Origin: Desulforudis sp.
GTDB taxonomy: Bacteria > Bacillota > Desulfotomaculia > Desulfotomaculales > Desulforudaceae
Assembly (NCBI GenBank): GCA_003604975.1
Contig: QZIR01000004.1
Location: forward strand, 1-60,809
Length of the DNA: 60,809 nt
Direction: 5' to 3'
Shown here: piece by piece, positions 25,386 to 33,013 of the stretch
Layout: every line of letters starts with the position of its first letter
Numbering within the stretch: position 1 is the first letter of the stretch
Translations under genes and position numbers: made by a program
Notes under the pieces: model-generated
Told to the model about the DNA's origin: nothing
Databases searched by the model: none
The model's input: only the letters and a program-made list of their open reading frames with translations

Positions 25386-26744
25386 CTATTCAGAAAGACA
25401 TCTCCCTACGTTAAGCAGACCGTCAATCTCGGAGGCGTTGTGACCTACGGTGAAAACCACAAGCCGGTCGTGACCGCTCAGTACGACATCGCCCTTGGGA
25501 ATGACGATCTCGTTCGCTCTCTTGATGGCCCCGATGATGATGCCCTGAGGAAGCCCCAGTTTGCTTAGCGGCTTCCCTACGGTGTGGCTCTCCGGATGCA
25601 GGATCAGCTCGATCACCTCAGCCTGGCCGTTCAGTAAGAGCACCAGGGAAAGCAAACGGCCGCCCCTGATGTAGCGGAGGATGGCACTGGCCATGATCAA
25701 GCGCGGGCTGATGGCGGCGTCTACACCCAATTGCTCCACCAGGGACGTGTAGTTCGGGCGGCTCACCTTGGCGATCACTTGTTTGGCACCTAACTGTTTA
25801 GCAAGTAAGGAAAGGAGCAGATTTTCCTCGTCGAAACCGGTTACCGCGACAAACCCGTCGGTGTCTTTGATCCCTTCGCGCTTCAGCAATTCGATGTCCG
25901 AACCGTCTCCCTGCAGGATCAGGGCATCCGGTAAATGCTCCGCCAGTTCCTGGCAACGCCTGGGATTCTGTTCAATGATCTTGGGACGGATGCCGAGAGA
26001 ACAGAGCTTTTCCCCCAGATAGTAACCAATTCGGCCACCCCCCAGGATGATCACGTTGGTCACATTATGGTTACGCTTGCGCTTAAGCTTTGCTGCAAAC
26101 CGCTTGATACTGTCAACGTTCCCGATCAGATACAAGGTGTCCCCGGGCAGGATCACGTCCGCCCCGCCGGGAACGATCATTTTACCCTTTCGTGAAATAC
26201 CCACTATAAGGCAAGACAGCGGGATGTCAATATCCATAACCCGCCGGTTCACGATATGCCGGTGGGACTCATCAATGGTGATGTCCGCCATCTGGACCTT
26301 ACCATCCGCAAACGGTTCGGTATGCACCGGTAGTGACACCGTCAGCAGGCGGGCGATCTCCAGGGCGGCACTGTACTCTGGGTTAATAATCAGGTCCAGC
26401 CCCAGGTCCTCCTTGGACACCACCAGGTCCCGTGCGTACACGGGGTCGCGGATGCGGGCTACCGTTCGGGGCACCCCCAGTTTCTTGGCCATTAGACAGG
26501 CAATCATGTTGACCTCATCTGAGTTCGTCATCGCCGCGACCAGATCACTCTGCAGAACCTCGGGGAGCTTGAGCACGGAGGCGCTGGAGGCGTTTCCCTT
26601 CACGCAAAGAACGTCCATCTGTTGTTCAATCTGAAGCAGCTTACTCTCGTCCCGGTCGATAATCACGATGTCGTGATTGTCCTTGTCCAGGCGACGCGCG
26701 ATCTCCAGACCTACTTTACCAGCCCCGATGATGGTTACGCGCAC
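25386..26744 (-). CDS. trkA: Trk potassium transporter peripheral subunit TrkA
   Basis: A 452-residue cytoplasmic regulator with two RCK units. Each has a Rossmann nucleotide-binding site (RVTIIGAGKVGLEIARRL at residues 1-18, and NVIILGGGRIGYYLGEKL near 230) and a TrkA-C domain (about 135-215 and 370-450). It gates TrkH in response to NAD(H) or ATP/ADP. The start is GTG at 26744, chosen because the nucleotide-binding motif begins there and GAAGG lies upstream. Its final codons overlap a possible CTG start of trkH. A TTGCTA/17/TATACA promoter stands before it. Confidence 0.93.
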   Translation of the reverse strand: MRVTIIGAGKVGLEIARRLDKDNHDIVIIDRDESKLLQIEQQMDVLCVKGNASSASVLKLPEVLQSDLVAAMTNSDEVNMIACLMAKKLGVPRTVARIRDPVYARDLVVSKEDLGLDLIINPEYSAALEIARLLTVSLPVHTEPFADGKVQMADITIDESHRHIVNRRVMDIDIPLSCLIVGISRKGKMIVPGGADVILPGDTLYLIGNVDSIKRFAAKLKRKRNHNVTNVIILGGGRIGYYLGEKLCSLGIRPKIIEQNPRRCQELAEHLPDALILQGDGSDIELLKREGIKDTDGFVAVTGFDEENLLLSLLAKQLGAKQVIAKVSRPNYTSLVEQLGVDAAISPRLIMASAILRYIRGGRLLSLVLLLNGQAEVIELILHPESHTVGKPLSKLGLPQGIIIGAIKRANEIVIPKGDVVLSGHDRLVVFTVGHNASEIDGLLNVGRCLSE

Positions 26745-26779
26745 AGGAACCAACCTTCTTCCCGATACTGTTGTTCTAA

Positions 26780-26808
26780 TGTATAACTCCGCACTTACAA
26801 AATAGCAA
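26780..26808 (-). promoter_or_regulatory. Promoter for trkA-trkH
   Basis: On the minus strand TTGCTA (26808-26803) and TATACA (26785-26780) are exactly 17 bases apart. Transcription would start about 30 bases before the GTG codon, leaving only a short leader and no room for a riboswitch. Confidence 0.6.
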
Positions 26809-26880
26809 GTAAAAGATTTGGGTAAACCGGACGAAACAAGATCGGTAATAACCCCTACTATCCCCATAAACCACAACAGA

Positions 26881-26910
26881 CAAGGCCGGACGATGTCGAC
26901 CGGCTCCTTG
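26881..26910 (-). terminator. Hairpin between trkA and the GGDEF/HD-GYP gene
   Basis: CAAGG...CCTTG and CCGG/CCGG arms form a bulged stem with a ten-base loop; the minus strand then reads TCTGTTG. It is a fair terminator candidate for the HD-GYP gene, which ends at 27079. A second perfect hairpin GAGGGTT/AACCCTC with a four-base loop lies at 26959-26976. The rest of 26809-27078 holds no gene that I can see. Confidence 0.4.
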
Positions 26911-27078
26911 CCTTGGTCCTGAATGATCTAGTATTTGATTGTGGTTAACGATTATCGGGAGGGTTCGGTAACCCTCGGCTCAACCTCGCTCCTCCGGGCT
27001 TCACGGGCATGTATCACTTCATTCGAAACATAACAGAAACATCTCTGTGTTTCCTGTCCATTCTTCTAATTTGTGGAT

Positions 27079-29034
27079 CTACTGGTCAAGTAGATTTACG
27101 GAAGTCGTAAGACGTAATGATTCCAAGAATCTGGCTGCAAGCCGCGGATCAAACTGTGTTCCGGCGCATCTTATGATTTCTTTGGCCGCCTCTTCCGGGG
27201 CCAAAGCTTCCCTATAGGGTCTGCCACTCACCATCGCGTCATAAGCATCGGCAATAGCCAGGATGCGGCATTCCAAGGGAATCTCTTCTCCCTTTAAGCC
27301 TAGAGGATACCCTTGCCCGTTCCACCATTCGTGATGCCGTAGTATCCACTCCGAAATGTGTGCCAAGTCCGGGGATGCCTGAGCGATGCGGTATCCGATC
27401 TCGCAATGCCTTTTCATCTCTGCATACTCTTCAGGGATAAGGGGACCTTTCTTGAAAAGGATCCGGTCAGGAATGCCGACTTTGCCGATATCGTGAAACT
27501 GGGCTAAAGTCCGCAGGTCGTTGATCCGGTTACTAGGCAGGTCTAGTAACTGAGCAAGGTTTACTACCAAAACCTGCAGGCGGTCTGCGTGCCCTTCGGT
27601 GATATAATCGCGTTCTTCCAGGGCCTTCATTAACGTGTTGACGATGGCGCTTCGAGCACTTTGGCTTCGGTGTAACTTCTCTCGATAAACGTTGTTGTCA
27701 GCTTCTTTGAAAAGGTCGTTCATCAGGACATCGGGGGATGTACGTACGGCATATCCTATGGAAACGCTAAGCAAGAGATTGGGTTCTTGGGCATTGTACC
27801 TTTCGATGGCCTGCCTGATCCTGTTACAGGATTCCTGAGCGGACTCTTCGTCGGTATTCGGAAGCAAGATCGCAAATTCATCCCCGCCGATCCGGGCTAC
27901 CATGTCCTCTTGCCGGAAGCAAGACCTAATCACTTTAGCCACCGTATCCAACAGTTCGTCGCCTTCACTATGCCCCATAGTGTCGTTGATGAGCTTCAGC
28001 CCATCCACATCAGACAAGATAATCGTCACTGGAACAAACCGCCCTACCTCAATTCTGTTCATTTCCTGTTCAAAGTACGTTCTGTTATAAAGCCCGGTCA
28101 GGGAGTCGTGCAGGCTTAGAAAATGGAGTCGCTGTACAACCATTTTGCGGTCTGTAATATTGCGGACAGAGCCAATGGCCCCGACGATCTCCCCTTTTTT
28201 ATTGTAGAGTGGAGATGCCATCTCGTGCAGGTGTATACTGCTTTGTCCATTGAGCTGAATACATATCTCTGCATGTAGCGTGTTGCCTGTGCGATAAAAA
28301 TTATTGTATTCAGGAGCAATTATGTTGTCCTCGACTCCAATATAATCAACCAGCAACTTCTGGTTCTCTTCGTAAAACGGGATGGCGTAAGCATAGTTGC
28401 TTGTCCCCAGTATGTCTGCTTTCTTAATGTTTGTTATCAGTTCGATAGCCTTATTCCAAGCGATAACCTTTTTATCCTGGTCAATCACGAAAGTAGCATC
28501 GGGCAGGAACTCAATAATGTCTTCAAGCTTTTGGTGGGCTAGCTCCAGTTCTTCCCGATGCTTTTCAAGAGCTTTTACGTTATACCTTAGCTCATCCTCG
28601 ATAGCCACTAGCTGTTCATTGGCCACTGCCAGCTCCAGGTTCGTTCTTTCCAGTTCCAGGGTGCTCTTTTTCAACTCCTTTTTCCAGTTTAGCAGGCTCA
28701 AGGCTTTCTCCAGTTGCTGAGTGTAGATGTATAGCAGGCGACCTTCGACTTCGGTGAAGTCTTGCTGTTTCTCAAAGTAGACGTATCCAAGTTCATCTAA
28801 GTTATTGATAAAGGTGTTCGGTGTTCTGTTCTCTGGCTTCTTGTTCGGCTTCTTGCTGCCGAACCCCCAATGCAGAAAAAACCTTTCGTGGGCAATCGTG
28901 ATGTCAAGAATCAGCCGTTCTACCCCAAAGAGCCTGCCCGCCCGGTCAACTATATCGTCGAAAAAATGCTCAACATTGTCATAAACAGACTCAGCAGAGA
29001 TTTCGTACAATACGGCCAACTCATTGAATTGCAT
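27079..29034 (-). CDS. PAS-GGDEF-HD-GYP cyclic-di-GMP enzyme
   Basis: A 651-residue protein. The N-terminal 110 residues resemble a degenerate GAF-like sensor; a coiled coil follows (about 120-175), then a PAS domain (about 180-290), a GGDEF domain (ILSDVDGLKLINDTMGH...ARIGGDEFAILL, motif near 383) and an HD-GYP domain (FHDIGKVGIPD near 514, ILRHHEWWNGQGYP near 570). GGDEF and HDIGK/GYP are all intact, so the protein could both make and degrade c-di-GMP. There is no membrane segment. The ATG at 29034 follows AAGGTGG. The FIST sensor gene ends 14 bases upstream, suggesting that FIST-sensed signals feed into c-di-GMP. Confidence 0.9.
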   Translation of the reverse strand: MQFNELAVLYEISAESVYDNVEHFFDDIVDRAGRLFGVERLILDITIAHERFFLHWGFGSKKPNKKPENRTPNTFINNLDELGYVYFEKQQDFTEVEGRLLYIYTQQLEKALSLLNWKKELKKSTLELERTNLELAVANEQLVAIEDELRYNVKALEKHREELELAHQKLEDIIEFLPDATFVIDQDKKVIAWNKAIELITNIKKADILGTSNYAYAIPFYEENQKLLVDYIGVEDNIIAPEYNNFYRTGNTLHAEICIQLNGQSSIHLHEMASPLYNKKGEIVGAIGSVRNITDRKMVVQRLHFLSLHDSLTGLYNRTYFEQEMNRIEVGRFVPVTIILSDVDGLKLINDTMGHSEGDELLDTVAKVIRSCFRQEDMVARIGGDEFAILLPNTDEESAQESCNRIRQAIERYNAQEPNLLLSVSIGYAVRTSPDVLMNDLFKEADNNVYREKLHRSQSARSAIVNTLMKALEERDYITEGHADRLQVLVVNLAQLLDLPSNRINDLRTLAQFHDIGKVGIPDRILFKKGPLIPEEYAEMKRHCEIGYRIAQASPDLAHISEWILRHHEWWNGQGYPLGLKGEEIPLECRILAIADAYDAMVSGRPYREALAPEEAAKEIIRCAGTQFDPRLAARFLESLRLTTSVNLLDQ

Positions 29035-29048
29035 AAGCGCCACCTTCT

Positions 29049-30197
29049 CTATAACTCACATCCAAAAGCAATGCAGATAGACTTGTTGTGTAAAAGGGGG
29101 ACGCGCCCGTAAGCCCCAATCTCGCCAAAGGTCAGACATCCCAATACCGGAAAATCATTGCTTAAGGGGTGTAGTAAGGTTTCGATTTCCTGTTTGTAGT
29201 CATCTTGCAACAGCAGGGATCGTGAGACACAGTAAAAAACCAGCGAGAAGAACGGGTTTTTTGATTCCTTATATGTCTCACTAAGAGACTGGGCCAGGGC
29301 GAAAGATCTTTTGCCGTCAGGCTCTAATACACAAGCGATAGCGCGACTCGGAATTTCTGAAACGAACACTATTGCGTCATCGTCAATCACCTTTAACGGA
29401 TCTCTTACGATTTGCTTCCCGAAAGCATCCGTTATACCGATCGGGTTTTTCATAAAGTAGTAAGAGGAATCGTCTTTATCAATGCCAAGGATACTGGAGT
29501 AAACCTGAAAGGCTGGCTTTCCATCGATCTTTCTGACGATTTTACCTTCGGCATCAGTAATAACCAATGTCTTGTTTTGCGGTATCCAGTCGTGGTCTAC
29601 CTTTGAAACAAACCTGATCCCTTCGATCAAAGCCGCCACAATCGAATCGGAATAGACACCGTTTTCGGTGAGTTGGTAAGTCTGAACAAATCTCAGGTTA
29701 TCCCCTGTTCCGCCACCGGCATATACGTAGCGGGGACCCATTTCGTTGTATAGCCCGGAAATCGCTTTGGCGATGTTTGGCGCCAGGCCGTCGGGGAAAC
29801 AAAAGATAGCGCCGGTCTCATTACTACCCTGTGCCAGACTCAGGCCGACTTTTGCCCCGGCTTTTTTGGCCGAGTTTTCGGAGAAACTAGCCATGGCTGT
29901 TTTGGCAGATAGATTTTTTCCTGCTAACGCGAGTACCCCGACCCCCCTTGTAAGGACTTCATTGCGGGTAAACAGCCCGGCCATACTGGCCCCTGCGATC
30001 TTTGCTCCGCCCACGACTTTCTTTACGCCGTCCAACACGGCACTGGGAGTATACTCGTCTGTCAAAAACAAGAAGACAATTACCGGTAGAGCAATGTCCC
30101 CACAGGCAATGGCCGCCGCCTCTTGGCCTGCTTCATAAGAGTCCGTCTTTACACTCACTCCCACGCCCGCAAAATAGTCTTTGTCAACTTGACTCAT
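29049..30197 (-). CDS. FIST domain sensory protein
   Basis: A 382-residue cytoplasmic protein with FIST N (about 25-210; PVIVFLFLTDEY, GASMAGLFTRNEVL, and GGGTGDNLRF) and FIST C (about 220-365; VYSSILGIDKDD, CLTFGEIGAYGRVPLLHN) domains. FIST proteins are predicted to bind small ligands such as amino acids and are usually linked to signalling enzymes, here the GGDEF/HD-GYP gene just downstream. GGGAGGAGAACG precedes the ATG. That ATG overlaps, as ATGA, the stop of an upstream small frame that carries a frameshift. Confidence 0.88.
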   Translation of the reverse strand: MSQVDKDYFAGVGVSVKTDSYEAGQEAAAIACGDIALPVIVFLFLTDEYTPSAVLDGVKKVVGGAKIAGASMAGLFTRNEVLTRGVGVLALAGKNLSAKTAMASFSENSAKKAGAKVGLSLAQGSNETGAIFCFPDGLAPNIAKAISGLYNEMGPRYVYAGGGTGDNLRFVQTYQLTENGVYSDSIVAALIEGIRFVSKVDHDWIPQNKTLVITDAEGKIVRKIDGKPAFQVYSSILGIDKDDSSYYFMKNPIGITDAFGKQIVRDPLKVIDDDAIVFVSEIPSRAIACVLEPDGKRSFALAQSLSETYKESKNPFFSLVFYCVSRSLLLQDDYKQEIETLLHPLSNDFPVLGCLTFGEIGAYGRVPLLHNKSICIAFGCEL

Positions 30198-30369
30198 CGT
30201 TCTCCTCCCTCAATTCCGACCCGCTTGAGGTTCCGGTAAGAAAACAACTGCTCTTCAATGGATGCCTGGCGCTCGGCCAAGAAGTCGAGCGCCAGATAGA
30301 AGGGGTGAGGTACAGATCACCTTCTGCTGGATCTTGCCGGCAACGCTCGACAATCTGGAGGTAATTCAT
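30194..30369 (-). pseudogene. Small gene before FIST with a one-base frameshift
   Basis: One frame starts MNYLQIVERCRQDPAEGDLYLTP at 30369; a second frame, offset by one base, continues FYLALDFLAERQASIEEQL...YRNLKRVGIEGGER and stops in the ATGA that starts the FIST gene. The switch falls in a run of four C: one more C would join both into a 58-residue protein with a charged helical C-terminus. The ATGA overlap and GGGAGGAG at its end look like a true operon partner. I do not recognise the family. A 10-base-pair hairpin (30266-30295) lies inside the coding part. The break could be a mutation, slippage, or a sequencing error. Confidence 0.55.
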
Positions 30370-30476
30370 AGATAGTACAGTTCCGTCCTTATTAGCGTGC
30401 GTCTCACAATACGTGCAAACCGAGGTGTTTTATCATAGTATCCTTAACATGTCTAGCCACATATTGGGGCATCAAT

Positions 30477-30848
30477 CTAATCTTCTTCGTATGGCGGACT
30501 GTCTTCTGCTACATTGTTCTGCTTTGCTGAGCGGGACTGCTTTAAGAGGGCATCGATCACGAGGTAAACGGTGGTTCGCTGTTCGGGTGTCAGTTGGCGG
30601 GCTTTTTTCAGGATTTTGGCCAGGTCTTCGGGTAGTGGTCCGAAGACGACGCCGGATGGTGCAAAAAAGTCGGCCAGGGTAATGCTCAAGGCCTGACAGA
30701 CTTTTTCAAGTATACGTACTCCGGGGGTTAACTTGCCGGATTCGATTTCACTGATTGTTGACTGGGCGATGCCAGCTTTCGTAGCCAGGGCCTTCCCACT
30801 AAGCTCAGCATTTTGACGCAATTCCTTGAGACGTACTCCGATGTCCAT
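30477..30848 (-). CDS. XRE family transcriptional regulator
   Basis: A 123-residue protein with an N-terminal Cro/CI-type helix-turn-helix (residues 5-60: RLKELRQNAELSGKALATKAGIAQSTISEIESGKLTPGVRILEKVCQAL), followed by ITLADFF and a 55-residue C-terminal part with a helical PEQRTTVYLVIDALLK segment and an acidic tail. This looks like the SinR-type or phage-like short regulators. The start at 30848 follows GAGGG. It is divergent from the transposase-like gene at 31033, and the shared 180-base gap may hold its operator. Its targets are unknown. Confidence 0.88.
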   Translation of the reverse strand: MDIGVRLKELRQNAELSGKALATKAGIAQSTISEIESGKLTPGVRILEKVCQALSITLADFFAPSGVVFGPLPEDLAKILKKARQLTPEQRTTVYLVIDALLKQSRSAKQNNVAEDSPPYEED

Positions 30849-30975
30849 GCTATCCCTCATTGCTGCTCAAGTGATTTTTCTGCCCGGTACTTACCTTATG
30901 ATAGCGTATGGTCCAATAAGTAGGCAATTATATCCTGATTATTCCACATCTGCTATCTAAATATCGATAGAACTC

Positions 30976-31005
30976 TTGACAATAATTAGTTAATGGCGAT
31001 AAGAT
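30976..31005 (+). promoter_or_regulatory. Promoter for the Y1 transposase-like gene
   Basis: TTGACA at 30976-30981 and TAAGAT at 31000-31005 with an 18-base spacer, followed by the ribosome binding site AGGAGGGA at 31021-31028. Such strong signals suggest the gene is expressed. Confidence 0.7.
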
Positions 31006-31032
31006 CTATGCCAAAATATCAGGAGGGATATT

Positions 31033-31848
31033 ATGACAGGGGGTCTTAATGGTTTTAAACACGAGCAGATTTATCACGTCATTATTGAAGGCTCCAAAGA
31101 AGCCGTATTTAAGCAACAATCGGACTACGAGACATTACTCAAGTTTTTGGATAGTAGTGCAGACCGGGAAGGTCTTTTGGTTCTGGCTTACCTTTTGATG
31201 CCGGATCACGTACATCTCGTCGTTCGACCACACGACAACTGCCTGTTCAGTCCGAATGTCCGCAGCGTTGAACAATGGTGTATCGCCCTCAAGCGCTTTG
31301 CGCCTGCCCTTGAGAACCATCGGATTCAACGGATACAGGGGTATAACCGGTTGACAAGCCTGATACGCTACCTTCGTTTGGAGCCGGTCAAGGCCGGGTT
31401 GGCTCCTGTTCCGGAAGCGTACCGCTGGTTCGGCGAGGGTGTGGAGAAGAACATGGCTGGAGGCAAAACGCATCGTTCTAAGACAATGCGTACTGTTGCC
31501 GAAGGTGAATACCCCGCAAGCCGAAAGACGCGGGGCCGTGAAGTACGAATGAACCTCTTGTTGAAAGCCGTCTGTGACCGGATGCAGGTTTCTCCGCAGC
31601 AGATCCGTAATCCCGGACCGCACGAGCGTTCTCGTGAGGCCAGAGGGCTATTCATTTATGTCGCACGATATTCTTTAAGCTATCCCATAGCGGTTATCGG
31701 CCGGTTCCTGGGGGTGAGCAGCGCGTTCATCGTTCGTTCACTGGCTCATACTGAATACAACCTGGAGCAAGACCCTGAAAAAGCTGCCGCCTGGCAGCGA
31801 TTGGTTTCGGAGCTATACCTGGCCACAATGCCGAACTGTGAGGATTGA
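31033..31848 (+). CDS. REP-associated tyrosine (Y1) transposase-like protein
   Basis: A 271-residue protein. The first 140 residues are a Y1 (IS200-type HUH) nuclease domain: IYHVIIEGSKEAVF, then LLMPDHVHLVV, which carries the HxH metal-binding pair, and IRYLRLEPVKAGL with a nearby Tyr. The C-terminal 120 residues (REVRMNLLLKAVCDRM...ARYSLSYPIAVIGRFLGVSSAFI) are a DnaA-like helix-turn-helix seen in TnpREP/RAYT proteins. These are usually single-copy, domesticated relatives of IS200 transposases that act on REP palindromes. No IS ends or TnpB gene are next to it, in keeping with a RAYT. It converges on azlD with 11 bases between. Confidence 0.82.
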   Translation: MTGGLNGFKHEQIYHVIIEGSKEAVFKQQSDYETLLKFLDSSADREGLLVLAYLLMPDHVHLVVRPHDNCLFSPNVRSVEQWCIALKRFAPALENHRIQRIQGYNRLTSLIRYLRLEPVKAGLAPVPEAYRWFGEGVEKNMAGGKTHRSKTMRTVAEGEYPASRKTRGREVRMNLLLKAVCDRMQVSPQQIRNPGPHERSREARGLFIYVARYSLSYPIAVIGRFLGVSSAFIVRSLAHTEYNLEQDPEKAAAWQRLVSELYLATMPNCED

Positions 31849-31859
31849 TGCAACAGTAT

Positions 31860-32183
31860 TCACACACCGAACCACCGGAGGGCGAACATCACCGCCAGGC
31901 CCAGGGCTATGGTGGCGATAACACTGCGGGTTTTGTAGGCGGTTACCGCCGTAACGCAGCCCGCCAACAGGTAATGGTTGTCCGGGCTGAAGTCCAGGCT
32001 GCCGCCGGGCAGCAGGAGAGCAGGCGCAATCAGGGACGCCAGGATGGCGGTAGGCACATGCTTCAGCCATTTTTTCAGCCAATCGGGGACGCCGCTGCGG
32101 TTGAAAAGCGCCAGACAGGCGAACCGGGTGAAAAAGGTGGCTGCGGCCATTCCGAGGATGATGAGCAAAATCTCACTGCGCAT
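31860..32183 (-). CDS. azlD: Branched-chain amino acid exporter small subunit AzlD
   Basis: A 107-residue membrane protein with four hydrophobic helices: MRSEILLIILGMAAATFFTRF, then VPTAILASLIAPALLLP and two near the end. This matches AzlD/YgaH family length and pattern. It pairs with AzlC to export branched-chain amino acids or analogues such as azaleucine. Its ATG overlaps the end of azlC by 11 bases with GGAGGGG inside the azlC coding part, so translation is coupled. Confidence 0.9.
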   Translation of the reverse strand: MRSEILLIILGMAAATFFTRFACLALFNRSGVPDWLKKWLKHVPTAILASLIAPALLLPGGSLDFSPDNHYLLAGCVTAVTAYKTRSVIATIALGLAVMFALRWFGV

Positions 32184-32898
32184 CGTTCTTCCCCTCCAAA
32201 AGGCCGCCGGCGACACTGGCCGCCAGGCAGGCGATGATGATGTACCATTTCCCCGGCAGGTACAAGGCCCCTAAAACTGCCACCACTGCAGCTATGGCGC
32301 AGACGGTGACGCCGGTCCGGTCCGTGAGGCGGGGGACGAGCAGGGCCAGGAACATGGCCGGCATGGCGAAGTCCAGTCCCCAGGCCAGCGGGTTGGCAAT
32401 GCGTTCCCCCAAGTGAGCCCCCGCAGCGGTGGAAGTCACCCAGACGACGTAAAAGGACAGGTTGCTCCCCAACTGGTAGCCGGCGTCATACCCCTTTTGC
32501 CGTACGCGGTCCATGGTCAGGGCGTAGGTTTCGTCCACCATGCCGAAGGCCAGTAGGGCCTTCACGGATACAGGCAGGCGGCTCATGTACGGGGCCAGCG
32601 AGGCCCCCATCAGCAGGTGGCGTAAATTAATCAGTAGCGTGGTCAGAACGATCATGCCCCATCCCACGGGGCCCACACCCAACATGGTTATGGCTGCGAA
32701 CTGGGCTGCGCCGGCAAAAACCAGGGCGGACATCAGTACCGTTTCCAGGGGTGTCAGGCCTACCGTAACCCCCATGATGCCGCAGGCCAGCCCGAAGGGC
32801 ACAATCCCCACGATTACCGGCAGGCTGTCCCGGACGCCGGCCCGGAATTCCGGTACCGCTTCGATGTTCAAATTGGACACGGTTCTGGCCGTACTCAT
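32173..32898 (-). CDS. azlC: Branched-chain amino acid exporter large subunit AzlC
   Basis: A 241-residue AzlC (YgaZ) family protein with about six membrane segments. The family motif region PVIVGIVPFGLACGIMGVT is near the N-terminus; AAQFAAITMLGVG and LINLRHLLMGASLAPYM follow. With AzlD it forms an exporter of leucine, valine and isoleucine or their analogues. The ATG at 32898 follows GGAGGGAG. The divergent MocR-type regulator and a palindrome in the shared gap point to control by that regulator. Confidence 0.92.
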   Translation of the reverse strand: MSTARTVSNLNIEAVPEFRAGVRDSLPVIVGIVPFGLACGIMGVTVGLTPLETVLMSALVFAGAAQFAAITMLGVGPVGWGMIVLTTLLINLRHLLMGASLAPYMSRLPVSVKALLAFGMVDETYALTMDRVRQKGYDAGYQLGSNLSFYVVWVTSTAAGAHLGERIANPLAWGLDFAMPAMFLALLVPRLTDRTGVTVCAIAAVVAVLGALYLPGKWYIIIACLAASVAGGLLEGKNDAQ

Positions 32899-32956
32899 AT
32901 GCTTCTCCCTCCGGATACTGGTTTTTGTATCTTACCCGGAAGGAAAAACATCGTAA

Positions 32957-32993
32957 ATATCCAATTAGTACTATTGTTAGGTGAATTGGATAT
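32957..32993. promoter_or_regulatory. Inverted-repeat operator between azlC and the MocR gene
   Basis: Two perfect 10-base arms, ATATCCAATT at 32957-32966 and AATTGGATAT at 32984-32993, are separated by 17 bases. They lie in the 115-base divergent gap and cover the likely promoter region of both genes. The centre-to-centre distance of 27 bases is near two and a half helical turns. This is the best candidate site for the MocR regulator encoded next to it. Confidence 0.6.
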
Positions 32994-33013
32994 CAAGGAG
33001 GGACTTACGCAAA

